From assembly GCF_016755635.1 (NCBI RefSeq), contig NZ_CP051500.1, forward strand, positions 744,001 through 808,000: DNA of 64,000 bases, given 5' to 3'. The notes below the pieces were generated by a model that worked only from the letters and a program-made list of their open reading frames with translations, was not told the DNA's origin and searched no databases. Both the position numbers and the translations under genes were made by a program. Shown here piece by piece: positions 35,400 through 46,916 of the stretch; position 1 is the stretch's first letter; each line of letters begins with the position of its first letter. The DNA comes from Helicobacter pylori (GTDB lineage: Bacteria > Campylobacterota > Campylobacteria > Campylobacterales > Helicobacteraceae).

Positions 35400-36365
35400 C
35401 TACCCCCCTGTGTAGTAAAACGCCCTTGTGGGAGTTTCGCTGTTTTTATCATTCCACATGTTTTTTTCTGGTTTATTGATGACAGATTGTTTTAAAAGCC
35501 TTTTCATCATTTTTGTATCTTTATTGATGATCGCTTCTTTAGCGTCTATGGCGTCTTGATAGTATAAACATGGGCAAATCTTGCCATCAGAAGCCAAACG
35601 GATACGATTGCAAGATTGGCAAAAATCATCGCTATGCGGAGCGATAATGCCAAATTGATAGCCATTTTCTAGCATGTAGATTTTAGAAGACCCTTTTTTA
35701 GGGTTTTCTGTTTCAATGATTTTGTATTTTTGAGCGATCAAATCTAAAATTTCTCGCTCTTTCAAGCCTTTAACCAAATCCTTAGCATGCGTATTTTCCA
35801 TAAATTCAATGTAGCGGATTTGTATGCGCCTGTTTTTCGCGTATTCTAAAAGCTCTAAGATTTCATCATCATTAACGCTTTTTATCACAACCGTATTTAA
35901 TTTGAGTTTTAAACCCACTTTTAAGGACTCTTCAATCCCTTCTAGCGCATTTTTAAGGGCGTCTTTTTGAGAGATTTTTAAGACCCTATCGCTTTTTAAA
36001 GAATCTAATGAAACATTCACCCGTGATAACCCGGCATCTTTTAAACCCTTAGCCATTTTTTTGAGTAAAAAACCATTAGTGCTTAAAACTAACGCCACTT
36101 CCTTATTGTAAGCGTGCAATTTAGCGATAAATTCGTCTAAACCCTTGCGTAACAATGGCTCCCCACCCGTGATTCTAATTTTTTTAACGCCTTCATCAAT
36201 GGCGATTTTAAGAAATTCTAAAACATCATCCAAAGGCAATAATTCTTCATCATCAAAAAAATTTAATGGCGTAGCAGGCATGCAATACTGACACCTGAAA
36301 TTGCATTGTTTGGTTACAGACACCCTAATATAATCAATAACCCTATTAAAACTATCTACTAACAC
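35400..36365 (-). CDS. moaA: GTP 3',8-cyclase MoaA
   Basis: MoaA performs the first step of molybdenum-cofactor synthesis with radical SAM chemistry on GTP. The N-terminal cluster C-N-F-R-C-Q-Y-C is near 22 and the second cluster C-Q-S-C-N-R-I-R-L...C near 250-270; TGGEPLLR lies near 65. The C-terminal GG is visible (FYYTGG). GTG 36365 is the likely start, with AAAGGGAG close upstream. It diverges from mobA over 87 bases. Confidence 0.92.
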   Translation of the reverse strand: MLVDSFNRVIDYIRVSVTKQCNFRCQYCMPATPLNFFDDEELLPLDDVLEFLKIAIDEGVKKIRITGGEPLLRKGLDEFIAKLHAYNKEVALVLSTNGFLLKKMAKGLKDAGLSRVNVSLDSLKSDRVLKISQKDALKNALEGIEESLKVGLKLKLNTVVIKSVNDDEILELLEYAKNRRIQIRYIEFMENTHAKDLVKGLKEREILDLIAQKYKIIETENPKKGSSKIYMLENGYQFGIIAPHSDDFCQSCNRIRLASDGKICPCLYYQDAIDAKEAIINKDTKMMKRLLKQSVINKPEKNMWNDKNSETPTRAFYYTGG

Positions 36366-36451
36366 TCCCTTTATTCCTTATGCCCTTTATTTAAGCTTTT
36401 AGTGTAACATAATAAACAACGACTTAACAATATTAAACATGGATAGATCTT

Positions 36452-37057
36452 TTGAAAAACCCTATCATTGATAACATTCCTTGCGTTTTATTAGCTGGGG
36501 GCAAAAGCTCTCGTTTTACCATCAATAATATTCAAATCAATAAGGCTCTCATGCCTTTTGAGTCGTATTCTAGCCTTTTAGAATACCAATACTCGCGCCT
36601 TTTAAAACTTTTCAAACAAGTCATTATCAGCACTAAGAAATCGTATGAATTAAACGCTCCCTATCTTTTAGAAAGAGAAAGCGGTCTTTTTTCACCCCTT
36701 TTTGGCATTCATAACGCTTTTTTAATGCTACAAACCCCTTATATTTTTTTTATCCCTATAGATACGCCTTTAGTGTCCTTTGAGAGCATTAAAACTCTTT
36801 GTGGGATTCAAAACTTTAGCGTAATCTATGCTAAAAGCCCTACAAAAGAACATTATTTAATTTCTCTGTGGCATCAAAATACCCTTAACGCTCTTTTTTA
36901 CGCTCTTAAAACACAAAATTATCGCCTTAGCGATCTTGTGAAAAATACCTCTTCTGTCGCTATCAATTTTGATCAAGAAGAAGAATTTTTAAACCTAAAC
37001 ACCCTAAAAGACTATGAATTAGCCGTTCAAATTTTAAAAAAGAGGGCCAATGGCTGA
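36452..37057 (+). CDS. mobA: Molybdenum cofactor guanylyltransferase MobA
   Basis: MobA attaches GMP to molybdopterin. The signature [11 protein letters not shown] is near 14, with [11 protein letters not shown] near 108. TTG 36452 is the apparent start. At 201 residues it is near family size. It overlaps flhB by eight bases, an odd pairing of cofactor and flagellar genes. Confidence 0.86.
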   Translation: MKNPIIDNIPCVLLAGGKSSRFTINNIQINKALMPFESYSSLLEYQYSRLLKLFKQVIISTKKSYELNAPYLLERESGLFSPLFGIHNAFLMLQTPYIFFIPIDTPLVSFESIKTLCGIQNFSVIYAKSPTKEHYLISLWHQNTLNALFYALKTQNYRLSDLVKNTSSVAINFDQEEEFLNLNTLKDYELAVQILKKRANG

Positions 37058-38126
37058 AGAAGAAAAGACCGAACTCCCTAGCGCGAAAAAAATCCAAAAA
37101 GCCAGAGAAGAAGGCAATGTGCCTAAGAGCATGGAAGTGGTGGGGGTTTTGGGGTTATTAGCCGGGCTAATGAGTATTTTTGTTTTTTTCATATGGTGGG
37201 TAGATGGCTTTAGCGAAATGTATCGCCATGTGTTGAAAGATTTTTCCCTAGATTTCAGTAAAGAAAGCGTTCAAGAGCTGTTTAACCAGCTGGCTAAAGA
37301 CACTTTTTTATTGCTTTTACCGATTTTAATCATTTTAATGGTGGTGGCGTTTTTATCCAATGTCTTGCAATTTGGCTGGCTCTTTGCCCCTAAAGTCATT
37401 GAGCCTAAATTTTCTAAAATCAACCCTATCAATGGCGTCAAAAACCTTTTTTCTTTAAAAAAACTCCTTGATGGGAGTTTGATCACTTTAAAAGTTTTTT
37501 TAGCTTTTTTCCTGGGGTTTTTTATCTTTTCCTTATTTTTAGGGGAATTAAACCATGCGGCTCTTTTGAATTTGCAAGGCCAGTTGTTATGGTTTAAAAG
37601 CAAGGCGTTATTACTCATTTCTTCGCTTTTGTTTTTATTTTTTGTCTTGGCTTTTGTGGATTTAGTGATCAAACGCCGCCAATACACTAACTCTTTAAAA
37701 ATGACTAAACAAGAAGTTAAAGACGAATACAAACAGCAAGAAGGGAACCCAGAAATCAAAGCCAAAATCCGCCAAATGATGGTAAAAAACGCCACGAATA
37801 AAATGATGCAAGAAATCCCTAAAGCCAATGTCGTGGTGACTAACCCTACCCATTATGCCGTCGCTCTTCAATTTGATGAAGAACACCCTGTGCCTGTGGT
37901 GGTGGCTAAAGGCACGGATTATTTAGCCATTAGGATTAAGGGAATCGCTAGAGAGCATGACATAGAAATTATAGAAAATAAAACGCTCGCTAGAGAGCTT
38001 TATAGGGATGTGAAATTAAACGCCGCCATACCAGAAGAATTGTTTGAAGCGGTAGCGATTGTCTTCGCTCAAGTGGCTAAATTAGAGCAAGAACGCCAAA
38101 AACAAAAGATCATTAAACCTCTTTAA
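37050..38126 (+). CDS. flhB: Flagellar export gate protein FlhB
   Basis: FlhB is the substrate-specificity switch of the flagellar type III apparatus in the inner membrane. The 358 residues show the N-terminal [20 protein letters not shown], four membrane spans and the autocleavage motif N-P-T-H-Y-A-V near 268. After the cut it changes export from hook to filament proteins such as FliD. The gene starts inside the end of mobA. Confidence 0.94.
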   Translation: MAEEEKTELPSAKKIQKAREEGNVPKSMEVVGVLGLLAGLMSIFVFFIWWVDGFSEMYRHVLKDFSLDFSKESVQELFNQLAKDTFLLLLPILIILMVVAFLSNVLQFGWLFAPKVIEPKFSKINPINGVKNLFSLKKLLDGSLITLKVFLAFFLGFFIFSLFLGELNHAALLNLQGQLLWFKSKALLLISSLLFLFFVLAFVDLVIKRRQYTNSLKMTKQEVKDEYKQQEGNPEIKAKIRQMMVKNATNKMMQEIPKANVVVTNPTHYAVALQFDEEHPVPVVVAKGTDYLAIRIKGIAREHDIEIIENKTLARELYRDVKLNAAIPEELFEAVAIVFAQVAKLEQERQKQKIIKPL

Positions 38127-38209
38127 GATTTTTGTAAACCCGCTTTTAAGCCCTAAAAAGACACTCAATCAAAGACACTCAAAAAACTTTAACAATCCCT
38201 ACTTGAGCT

Positions 38210-38947
38210 TTAAATCTTATGCTCCAAACGCCTTAAAGTGTTATGCACATATTCTAAAAGCCACCCCAATAAGCCTAAAAAGTAAAAACCCAACCGCATG
38301 CCATAATATTCTTTAGTTTGAATGAACATGCTAGAACATAGCACCACCACGCTAAGCCCCACGATCAAAATAAGCGTGTTAGCGTATTCATACAGCCCAA
38401 AAAGGCGTTTGCAATAGATTAAAACCAGTATCAATAAAATAAGAGCGAGTGTAAAAAGGGAAAAATCCACGCAATCAGACACGCTTAAAAATCTAAAACT
38501 CTGTAAAGAAGAAGCAAAAACCCACACGATGCAAATATTCATAGAGGGCAAGAAAGATTGCTTCATGCTAGCCCCTAAAAAACGCCACAATAAAGTCGCT
38601 AACAGCACAAAATAGAAAATATAAAGCGCCATTAAAGAATCTTTAACCGGAAAATTCCAAGCGTAAAAAGAAAGGCATAATATCCCTACGCAAGCGCATT
38701 TTTGGCGCGTGAGGGTGAAAGGCTTTAGAATAAGCACAAGCAGATAAATTAAAGAAACGCCTATTAACCCCAAGTAATCTAATTTGACAATGAAATCATA
38801 AACATGGTTTTCAAACAAAAAAAACAATTGCGAAAAATCGTCGCTGAAATGCGAAAGCAACAAAGTTTCCACATTGAACAAAAACAACAAAAAAAACAAT
38901 GAAGAAAAAACGACTTTATGCGTGTGTATTTTTTGATAAAAATTCAT
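38210..38947 (-). CDS. Polytopic membrane protein of unknown function
   Basis: The 245 residues comprise about seven membrane spans (for example LIYLLVLILKPF, LALILLILVLIYC, LILIVGLSVVVLC) with a short hydrophilic tail. No family motif is recognised. It begins 18 bases after amiA ends on the same strand and may be cotranscribed with it, so an envelope role is possible. Confidence 0.75.
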   Translation of the reverse strand: MNFYQKIHTHKVVFSSLFFLLFLFNVETLLLSHFSDDFSQLFFLFENHVYDFIVKLDYLGLIGVSLIYLLVLILKPFTLTRQKCACVGILCLSFYAWNFPVKDSLMALYIFYFVLLATLLWRFLGASMKQSFLPSMNICIVWVFASSLQSFRFLSVSDCVDFSLFTLALILLILVLIYCKRLFGLYEYANTLILIVGLSVVVLCSSMFIQTKEYYGMRLGFYFLGLLGWLLEYVHNTLRRLEHKI

Positions 38948-38965
38948 CTACAACCTAATCATTGC

Positions 38966-40387
38966 CTAATCATTCTTGCTGAAGAAACTATCAATGCCAT
39001 CAGCAATACCCTTAGCCAAGATCTTTTGATACGGTTTGCTTTGGATGCGTTTAGATTCTATCGCATGGGAATTATAACCAATTTCTATTAAGATTGAAGG
39101 CATTAAAGCCCCGGCTAACACCCAAAAAGGCCCCTCTCTCACGCCCCCATCCACCACATCAGGGTAATTTTTGCGGATACTTTGGAGCATGCCGTATTGC
39201 ACATCAATCGCCAGTTTGTTAGAAACAATCAATCGCTGCGTGTTTAATGAATTTAAAAGCAAACTTTTAGAAAAATAATCCATTAAATTCACATCGTCTT
39301 TATTTTCTTGCTCAGCCACTTTCCTAGCCCTTTCACTCCTTGCGGTGGATAAAAAATAAGTCTCTATACCATGAGCGTTAGAGGTGGAATGCTTGGGGAT
39401 GGAATTGGCATGCACTGAGATGAATAAATCCGCGCTTTTTTTATTGGCTAATTCCGTGCGAGCCACTAAATCAATATAAATGTCCTTATCCCTTGTCAAT
39501 AAAACGCTATAGCCTCTTTTTTTAAGCTCTTTGTGTAAAAACTTCACCACTTCTAAAACAATGTCTTTTTCACACACCAAATTCGCGCTCATCGCCCCGC
39601 AATCTTTCCCCCCATGCCCAGCGTCTAAAACGATTTTTTTGTGTTTTTTGCGTTTGGTTTTGATGAAAGTATCATTTTTTTCTGCTATAAAAATTTGGTT
39701 CTTACTCTCATTTTCCGCTTCTTTTTTAGGAATTTCTTTTTTAGGAATTTCTTTTTTAGGAATTTCTTTTTTAGGAATTTCTTTTTTAGGAATTTCTTTT
39801 TTAGGAATTTCTTTTTTAGGAATTTCTTTTTTAGGAATTTCTTTTTTAGCGCTCCTTTCGTTCAATGGAGAGTGCACGTGTTTTGAGTGCGCATGCTTAG
39901 TTGGCGTTTTTTCTTTGGTCTCTTTAGACTTTTTAGCCTCTTTTTTAATGGGCTTAGGGGTGGGTTTTGGCGTTGTGTGTTTGAGCGCATGGTGTTTGGG
40001 TGGTTTTAACACCATTTGATGCCTAATTAAGGGCTTTTTCTCCACGATAGAAACATAGAGCTTGTCTTTAAGGATTTTAATCTCATAAGTCATCTTAGGA
40101 GCATAGCCGATAACCACTCGCACTAATTTAGGGCTGAATTGCGCGATCGTGATAAAAGATTGTTTGGAAAATTGGTAATGCTTTTTAGGAATGGTTAAAA
40201 TGGCTTCTAATTCCAAATAACTCTTAAAATTTTTGAGCGAAACTTCTTTGAATTTTTTAACCTCTTGATTGAACACCATTTTAACGCTGCTAGAGCCAAA
40301 AGGCACAATGTTGGTAATTTTAAGGGTTGTAGCGTAAGCGTAATGAAGCCAAAAAAGACAAGCAACAACCCCTAACCTCACAAGCAC
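38966..40387 (-). CDS. amiA: N-acetylmuramoyl-L-alanine amidase AmiA
   Basis: AmiA cuts the amide between MurNAc and L-Ala during cell separation and has been tied to coccoid change in H. pylori. After a signal peptide there is an AMIN-like domain (about 20-120), a Pro/Lys linker with eight KKEIP repeats, and an Amidase_3 domain from about 250 with VLDAGHGGKDCGA, SVHANS and LIEIGYNSH supplying zinc and catalytic residues. The FtsEX/EnvC-like set at 18.3-20.9 kb probably activates it. Confidence 0.92.
   Translation of the reverse strand: MLVRLGVVACLFWLHYAYATTLKITNIVPFGSSSVKMVFNQEVKKFKEVSLKNFKSYLELEAILTIPKKHYQFSKQSFITIAQFSPKLVRVVIGYAPKMTYEIKILKDKLYVSIVEKKPLIRHQMVLKPPKHHALKHTTPKPTPKPIKKEAKKSKETKEKTPTKHAHSKHVHSPLNERSAKKEIPKKEIPKKEIPKKEIPKKEIPKKEIPKKEIPKKEIPKKEAENESKNQIFIAEKNDTFIKTKRKKHKKIVLDAGHGGKDCGAMSANLVCEKDIVLEVVKFLHKELKKRGYSVLLTRDKDIYIDLVARTELANKKSADLFISVHANSIPKHSTSNAHGIETYFLSTARSERARKVAEQENKDDVNLMDYFSKSLLLNSLNTQRLIVSNKLAIDVQYGMLQSIRKNYPDVVDGGVREGPFWVLAGALMPSILIEIGYNSHAIESKRIQSKPYQKILAKGIADGIDSFFSKND
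39728..39847 (-). repeat. Eight 15-bp tandem repeats (KKEIP) in amiA
   Basis: AGGAATTTCTTTTTT is repeated eight times on the plus strand without a break, encoding KKEIP in the AmiA linker. The unit is a multiple of three, so copy changes alter length without breaking the frame. Confidence 0.92.
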
Positions 40388-40393
40388 TACAAA

Positions 40394-41485
40394 TTAACCC
40401 TCTGTAAGCTCTTTGATCAATTCATGCACGCTGATAATCTTATCCACTCTATAGCCGTTAGCCCCGGTAAAATAAAGCCCCTCTTCTCTGTTTCCTAAAT
40501 AACTGCGCCCCAAGCCATCAGCGATGCAATAGCCCACCTTTTTAGCCTCTTCACCCCTGTTACAAGGAGCTACACAATTGCTCACGCATGCGATTTTGGG
40601 CGCATTCCCCTCTTCAATGCGTTTGATCACTCCGGTATTGATAGCCCTAGCCGGATAGCCTACAGGCGATTTAATGAGCAAAATATCTTCTTTTTTGAGC
40701 GTGGGCAAAAGATCGGCATACACTTTAGCGTCGCATTCTTTCGTGCCTAAAAAACGAGTCGCCATTTGCACCCCACTCGCTCCAAGACTTAGCATGGTGT
40801 CTATATCCTTCCTATCCCAAATCCCCCCAGCAGCGATGATAGGGATATTCCCCCATTCCTTAGAAGCTTCCACGACTTTAGGCACTAAGTTTTCTAATCG
40901 GAATTCTTCTTTGAAACAATCTTCGTATTTAAAGCCCTGATGCCCCCCACTCAAAGGCCCCTCCACAATGAATGCGTCCGGGATTCTTTTATAGCGATCG
41001 CTCCATCTTTTACAAAGGATTTTTAAAGCCTTCGCTGAAGAAATGATAGGGATGAGCGCCACATCGCTAAAATCCTTAGCGAATTCAGGCATGTTAGTGG
41101 GCAAACCAGCCCCTGTTATAATGATATTCGCTCCCGCTTCACAAGCGTCCCTTAAAACACGGCCGTAGTCATTGATAGCGTATAAAATATTCGCTCCCAA
41201 AGGTTTGTTCCCGCAAATCTTCCTAGCGTTTGCAAAAATCTCATTCAACGCTTTTTTAGAGTAAAAATTCAAGGCTTCAAAGGGTTTTTTAGCCACAATC
41301 CTTTCTACAAAACGCATGTTTTTATAATAACCAGTCCCTACGGCTGAAATCACTCCTAAAGCCCCTTCTTTGGCAACATTTCCAGCTAGTTCATCCCAAC
41401 TAATCCCCACACCCATTCCCCCTTGAAAGATAGGGAATTTTATGGTGTGCTTACCGATTTTTAGCGGTTTGAGTGTTGATACCAT
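40394..41485 (-). CDS. Nitronate monooxygenase / FabK-like flavoprotein
   Basis: The 363-residue FMN enzyme has FQGGMGVGISWDELAG near 20, a family start, with G-A-N-I-I-I-T-G-A-G near 138, VEGPLSGGHQGF near 175 (likely catalytic His) and AAGGIWDRKDI near 220. Relatives are nitronate monooxygenases and the enoyl-ACP reductase FabK; a Cys-rich tail (CVSNCVAPCNRG) is unusual. It is seven bases upstream of amiA on the same strand. Confidence 0.82.
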   Translation of the reverse strand: MVSTLKPLKIGKHTIKFPIFQGGMGVGISWDELAGNVAKEGALGVISAVGTGYYKNMRFVERIVAKKPFEALNFYSKKALNEIFANARKICGNKPLGANILYAINDYGRVLRDACEAGANIIITGAGLPTNMPEFAKDFSDVALIPIISSAKALKILCKRWSDRYKRIPDAFIVEGPLSGGHQGFKYEDCFKEEFRLENLVPKVVEASKEWGNIPIIAAGGIWDRKDIDTMLSLGASGVQMATRFLGTKECDAKVYADLLPTLKKEDILLIKSPVGYPARAINTGVIKRIEEGNAPKIACVSNCVAPCNRGEEAKKVGYCIADGLGRSYLGNREEGLYFTGANGYRVDKIISVHELIKELTEG

Positions 41486-41495
41486 AGCTCTTTCC

Positions 41496-42704
41496 TTAGT
41501 TAATATTTAATTTCATAAATCTTTTCTTACCAAGCTGTATAACATAATTTCCTTTAACAAAACGATAACTCTCATTTTTTACCACTTCTTGATTAATCTT
41601 TACCCCTCCCCCTTGAATATCACGCCTGGCTTGTGAAGTGGATGGGCAAAAGCCAATCTGTTTTAAAACATCTAAAATCCCAACTCCCTCATCAAAATCG
41701 CTCTCTGATAAAATTTCAGGCAAAAGGTTTGCACTAAACACTTTAGAAAATTGCTCTTTAGCCTTGAATGCTTGATCGTTGTCGTAATAACGAGCCACGA
41801 TTTCACTAGCGAGATCCTCTTTAACGGCTTTAGGGTGCAGGGTTTGGTTTAAAATACCATGTTTTAAGTCTTCAATTTCTTCTAAAGTCTTAGCGCTCAA
41901 AAGGGTGTAGTAGCGCCACATGAGATCATCGCTCACGCTCATGATCTTCCCAAACATCGCGTTAGGCTCTTCAGTGATCCCCACATAATTCCCCAAGCTT
42001 TTACTCATTTTTTGCACCCCATCAAGCCCCTCCAATAAAGGCATGGTAATGACAGACTGCTCTTTATTCAAGCCGTAAGCCCGTTGCAAAAAGCGCCCTA
42101 CCAGCAAATTAAACTTTTGATCATTGCCCCCAAGCTCAATATCCGCATCCATCGCTACTGAATCATAGCCTTGCAACAAAGGGTATAAAAATTCCACGAT
42201 GCTAATGGGGCGATTTTCTTTATAGCGTTTAGTGAAATCGTCCCTTTCTAGCATTCTAGCGACTGAAAACTTCGCGCACAATTCTATCATGCCCTTTGCG
42301 CCTAAAGCATCCAACCAAGTGGAATTAAAGCACACTTCGGTGTGTTGTTGATCTAAAATTTTATAGATTTGCTCTTCATAAGTTTTAGCGTTTTCTAAGA
42401 CTTGCTCCCGGTTTAAGGGTTTTCTCGTTTCATTTTTCCCTGTAGGATCGCCTATCATAGCGGTAAAATCCCCAATCAAAAACTTAACCCTAGCCCCATA
42501 TTGTTGCAATAAAGCTAATTTTTGGATCAATACCGTATGCCCTAAATGCAAATCGGGAGCGGTAGGATCAAACCCGGCTTTAACGATAAAGCGTTCATTG
42601 GTTTCGTAATATTTCCTCACCAGCTTTTCAATGTATTCTAATCCAATGATTTCATTAGCGCCTCTTTTGATCTCTTTTAAGGCGATAGCGATTTTTTGTT
42701 CCAT
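41496..42704 (-). CDS. tyrS: Tyrosyl-tRNA synthetase
   Basis: TyrS charges tRNA-Tyr. The class-I motif HLGHT is near 52, KMSKS near 233 ([11 protein letters not shown]) and a C-terminal S4-like domain near 340-402. The 402-residue length and HLGHT/KMSKS spacing fit the TyrRZ type found in this group. It sits 10 bases upstream of the nitronate monooxygenase gene. Confidence 0.94.
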   Translation of the reverse strand: MEQKIAIALKEIKRGANEIIGLEYIEKLVRKYYETNERFIVKAGFDPTAPDLHLGHTVLIQKLALLQQYGARVKFLIGDFTAMIGDPTGKNETRKPLNREQVLENAKTYEEQIYKILDQQHTEVCFNSTWLDALGAKGMIELCAKFSVARMLERDDFTKRYKENRPISIVEFLYPLLQGYDSVAMDADIELGGNDQKFNLLVGRFLQRAYGLNKEQSVITMPLLEGLDGVQKMSKSLGNYVGITEEPNAMFGKIMSVSDDLMWRYYTLLSAKTLEEIEDLKHGILNQTLHPKAVKEDLASEIVARYYDNDQAFKAKEQFSKVFSANLLPEILSESDFDEGVGILDVLKQIGFCPSTSQARRDIQGGGVKINQEVVKNESYRFVKGNYVIQLGKKRFMKLNIN

Positions 42705-42727
42705 GTTTATTCCTTAATTAGGGCTTA

Positions 42728-45055
42728 TTATGACTCATAAGCGTCATCTAGACTGGATAATTCTACAATCCTATCCTGATATTTGCGATTGATTAAGGCT
42801 CTGATCCAATCCGCCTTATCCGTGGCTATTTCAAAACTCACTTCACAATGGCTAGAATACTTGTCTTTATAGCCCAAGTAAGACACGCCCACAATGTTGC
42901 ATTCATTCCTGTTTAAAAAAGTTAACAAACCCGCTAAAACCGACTTTTTTTCGCCTAAATAAAACATCATTTTATAAATCGTTCGATCGCGCTTGTGCCA
43001 TTCTATATAAACCATAGGCGCTTTAGCGTCCACTTCCGCTATCGCTTTTTTGCAAAATTTATGGTGTGCAACCGCCTTTGGATCTTTTAAATCCGTTACA
43101 ATCGCAATGATTTCATCGCCATATTTAGGGTAACAACAATCATTCAACAACACCTGTTTGATTTCTAAAGCGTTGCTTGAACAAACGCTGAAATGTTCTA
43201 ATTCCTTGCACTGCCATTGCCGGTTTGGGGTTAAAAAATTCAAAACATTGGTTTTAAAACCCAAATACCTTAAACCTCGAGTCCATAAACTCATCTCTTG
43301 GTATTCTAAAATCGCATCTTCTTTTAAAGAAAATACTTTATTTTCAATTTCTTCAGTGAGTTTGGCTAAATTCTCAAAGCTTTTCATCGCTTCTGTTAAA
43401 GTGGTCTCCACCCCACAATCTGTTAATTTTTCTTCAAAGTTTTTATAATCTTTCAAATCCACATCTTCAAAAACAGAACGCCCAAAAAAAGTCGCTAAAA
43501 TATTAATCATGCTTTTAGTGTCAATCTCTTTCAAGCGGTTTCTTCTTTGGATGCGCAAATGGTTTTTAGCCTTAGAAGTTTTAAGCTGATCCATCCAAAT
43601 GAAACGAGGTATTATTTTATCGCCTTTAATGATTTTAACCACATCTCCGCTTCTTAATTCCTGATTAAGTAAGGCTTTTTTACTATTGATATAAGCGTCC
43701 GTGGCTTTATCGCCCAAATCACTATGCACCATGTAAGCGAAATCTAAAGCGATCGCACCTACCGGTAAGGTGTAAGTGTCCCCATGAGGCGAAAAAACGA
43801 CAATATCTTCACGATACAAATCGTTCTTAGCGAGTTCGTAAAATTCCTTAGGGTCGTTTTTCAAATCGCTGTCATGGTATTTAAAATTTTGCAACCACCT
43901 CATGCCCTCATGGTGATCTTCATTATCCACGCCCCCAGCCTTATACTTCCAGTGGGCTGAATTACCATACTCCGCCCCCATATGCATATCAAAGGTGCGG
44001 ATCTGCACTTCATAAACAGAAGATTCATCAAAAATGGTCGTGTGTATCGTCTTATAGCCATTTTCTTTGGGTAAAGCGATGTAATCTTTAAAACGAGAGA
44101 CAATGGGTTTGAAATTCAAATGGATGATCCCTAAAACTTTATAGCAATCAATCGGGTTTTTCAATAAAATCCTAATGGCTAACAAGTCCAAAATTTCATC
44201 AATATTAACCGCGCCCTTTCGTTGCATCTTAAGATAAATAGAATAAGGGCGCTTCACCCTTGTAACGAGTTTGAAATCCGAATGGCTAAACCCGCTATCA
44301 AAAAGTTTTTTTTCTAACTTGCTCGCAAAAGCGTTGAGTTTTAAGAGCAAAGACTGCTTGTTTTTGTGCAAATATTCCTTGATATTTTTATACTCTTCTG
44401 GATAAATATAATAAAAGCTCTTGTCTTCTAATTCATTTTTGATTGAAGACATGCCCAATCGGCTCGCTATGGGGGCATACACCGCTAGAGTTTCTTTAGA
44501 AATACGCACTTGCTTGTCATGAGGCAAGGCGTCTAAGGTGAGCATGTTGTGCAACCTGTCGCTAATCTTTACCACTAAGGCTCTTGGATCTTGTATCGCG
44601 CTAATAAGGATCTTTCTAAAAGTGAGAGCTGAAACCACCATTCTGGGATCTTGAGAACTCACGCCTAATTCTTCTTTCCTGATTTCAGTGATTTTAGTGA
44701 GCGCATCCACTAAATTGGCCACATCTTGCCCAAATTCTCGCTCAATCGTTTCAATCTCACAAGGCGTGTCTTCTACCACATCATGCAAAAGCGCAGCGCA
44801 CACCATCGCCTCATCGCCCCCACAAAACGCTACCAAGCTTGCCACACAAATAGGATGGACAATATAAGGCTCGCCGCTTTTTCTGTATTGCCCCTTATGG
44901 CTTTTGGTCGCTAGATTTAGGGCGTTTTCAATTTTGGGCGTGGAATCAATTAAAGTCCTTAAGATTTCAATGCCACCCTTTGGGGTCGTAACTTTTTTAA
45001 TAACATCAAGAATCCGTAAGAATCCGATATCAACGGATTTGTCAATTTCGTTCAT
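42728..45055 (-). CDS. spoT: Bifunctional (p)ppGpp synthetase/hydrolase
   Basis: The single RelA/SpoT protein makes and degrades (p)ppGpp. The 775 residues show an HD hydrolase domain with HPICVASLV and LLHDVVEDTP near 70-95, a synthetase domain with KENGYKTIHTTIFD and GAEYGNSAHWKYK near 330-370, a TGS domain near 425-480 (FSPHGDTYTLPVGAIALDFAY) and a C-terminal ACT domain. It overlaps rpoZ by 14 bases, so the alarmone enzyme and the polymerase omega subunit are made from one message. Confidence 0.94.
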   Translation of the reverse strand: MNEIDKSVDIGFLRILDVIKKVTTPKGGIEILRTLIDSTPKIENALNLATKSHKGQYRKSGEPYIVHPICVASLVAFCGGDEAMVCAALLHDVVEDTPCEIETIEREFGQDVANLVDALTKITEIRKEELGVSSQDPRMVVSALTFRKILISAIQDPRALVVKISDRLHNMLTLDALPHDKQVRISKETLAVYAPIASRLGMSSIKNELEDKSFYYIYPEEYKNIKEYLHKNKQSLLLKLNAFASKLEKKLFDSGFSHSDFKLVTRVKRPYSIYLKMQRKGAVNIDEILDLLAIRILLKNPIDCYKVLGIIHLNFKPIVSRFKDYIALPKENGYKTIHTTIFDESSVYEVQIRTFDMHMGAEYGNSAHWKYKAGGVDNEDHHEGMRWLQNFKYHDSDLKNDPKEFYELAKNDLYREDIVVFSPHGDTYTLPVGAIALDFAYMVHSDLGDKATDAYINSKKALLNQELRSGDVVKIIKGDKIIPRFIWMDQLKTSKAKNHLRIQRRNRLKEIDTKSMINILATFFGRSVFEDVDLKDYKNFEEKLTDCGVETTLTEAMKSFENLAKLTEEIENKVFSLKEDAILEYQEMSLWTRGLRYLGFKTNVLNFLTPNRQWQCKELEHFSVCSSNALEIKQVLLNDCCYPKYGDEIIAIVTDLKDPKAVAHHKFCKKAIAEVDAKAPMVYIEWHKRDRTIYKMMFYLGEKKSVLAGLLTFLNRNECNIVGVSYLGYKDKYSSHCEVSFEIATDKADWIRALINRKYQDRIVELSSLDDAYES

Positions 45056-45266
45056 CTATCCTGTCTATATCAATTTTCCCTTCAGCGATTTCTCTGATGG
45101 CAATATCCACTAATTTATGGCGTTTAGGGTCCATATTCACTAAAGTTTTGGCTCCGGCGTTTAATTGCTTCACACGAGCGAAAACTAAATTATCCAGCAT
45201 GTAGCGGTCGTTCCCAATATTTTTTAAGGCTTGAGCGACTAAACTCTCTGTTCTCTCTTTTTTCAA
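45042..45266 (-). CDS. rpoZ: RNA polymerase omega subunit
   Basis: Omega helps assemble RNA polymerase. From TTG 45266, five bases after AAAGGA, the 74-residue protein reads KKERTESLVAQALKNIG and then the omega core RYMLDNLVFARVKQL with KLVDIAIREIAEGKI. The frame is open upstream into pyrH, but that extension is pyrH in another frame and lacks a ribosome site. It overlaps spoT. Confidence 0.9.
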   Translation of the reverse strand: MKKERTESLVAQALKNIGNDRYMLDNLVFARVKQLNAGAKTLVNMDPKRHKLVDIAIREIAEGKIDIDRIDERN

Positions 45267-45307
45267 ACTGATCCTTTTATTTTGAACTCTATCCAATTTT
45301 AAAGGGC

Positions 45308-46039
<732 letters not shown>

Positions 46040-46138
46040 TTAATTAATTAATAAAATTTTAATAAAACTTGTGATTGTAACCTAATCTTGCTTAAAAACA
46101 CCCTTTCTGAATTTTAAGCCTGCATTCTCAGCGAATCG

Positions 46139-46822
46139 CTAAAACCGCTTGGGTTTTTGAATGCGTTTGAACAACAATTCACGATAGAACGCTTTAAGGC
46201 CTGATTGTTCCTTTTTGCCTAAAGTGTAGTAAATTTTTTGCAAGTAATTTAGAATGTCTTGGCGTTTCAAGTTGGTTTTTAAAGCGGCTTCTTTAAGGAT
46301 ATAGTAAGGGATTTTTGTTTTTTGATGTTTGAAGGCTAAAGACAAGCGTTTGTAAAAATCCTTGTTTTTATAGTAACACAAACGCCCAAAAACAAACGGC
46401 AAGCGTTTTTTTTCATACCACAGAGCGGCTAAATCTATAAAATCTTTTTTGGGGTTGGAATAATAAAACTGCAGCGCTTTATTGCCGATTAAAACTTCGC
46501 CTTTTAACCCTAGCGCTTGAGAGAGGGCGTTTGAAGAAGCGCTCTCTTTATCAAAAGCGTTTTTTGCATCCACAACCAGCACGCTTAAAACTTCTTTATA
46601 AGCCACAATGCCTAGAGAATAGGAATGAAGAGCGAATGAATAGCCAGCGATAGAAGAAATAAAGCCCGCATCAATGCGCCTGAATAAAAAACTCTCATTG
46701 AGTTTGGAGGGGTAGGTTTTTTTAAGCCGTAAAAATTGTTTGAAATAACAAGGGGTGGGGTAGGATTTGATAAACACATCAAAAGGGAGCATGTTCAAAT
46801 AATCAATTTTACCAAAACGCAC
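46139..46822 (-). CDS. mqnA: Chorismate dehydratase MqnA (futalosine menaquinone pathway)
   Basis: MqnA converts chorismate to 3-enolpyruvylbenzoate, the entry to the futalosine route used by H. pylori. Family segments are KIDYLNMLPFD, DAGFISSIAG, IGNKALQFYY and DLAALWYEKKRLPFVFGRLCY. At 227 residues it is shorter than many MqnA proteins of 260-290. It diverges from acnB. The other pathway genes are not in the window. Confidence 0.78.
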   Translation of the reverse strand: MRFGKIDYLNMLPFDVFIKSYPTPCYFKQFLRLKKTYPSKLNESFLFRRIDAGFISSIAGYSFALHSYSLGIVAYKEVLSVLVVDAKNAFDKESASSNALSQALGLKGEVLIGNKALQFYYSNPKKDFIDLAALWYEKKRLPFVFGRLCYYKNKDFYKRLSLAFKHQKTKIPYYILKEAALKTNLKRQDILNYLQKIYYTLGKKEQSGLKAFYRELLFKRIQKPKRF

Positions 46823-46916
46823 TTAAAATCCTTTTTTGTATCGCATGGTAGCTAAAGTTTCTTACAACTTAACTAAAAGTAAAAAGAGTTTTGTTATCAT
46901 GGGGCAAACGATTAGG

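Noticed and set aside
37271-37828. A 185-residue minus-strand frame
   Set aside because: It is fully inside flhB on the other strand and has a composition of a shadow frame.
39531-40019. A 162-residue plus-strand frame with repeated FLGIS segments
   Set aside because: It is the antisense of the KKEIP repeats in amiA; no ribosome site, and the repeats keep several frames open by chance.
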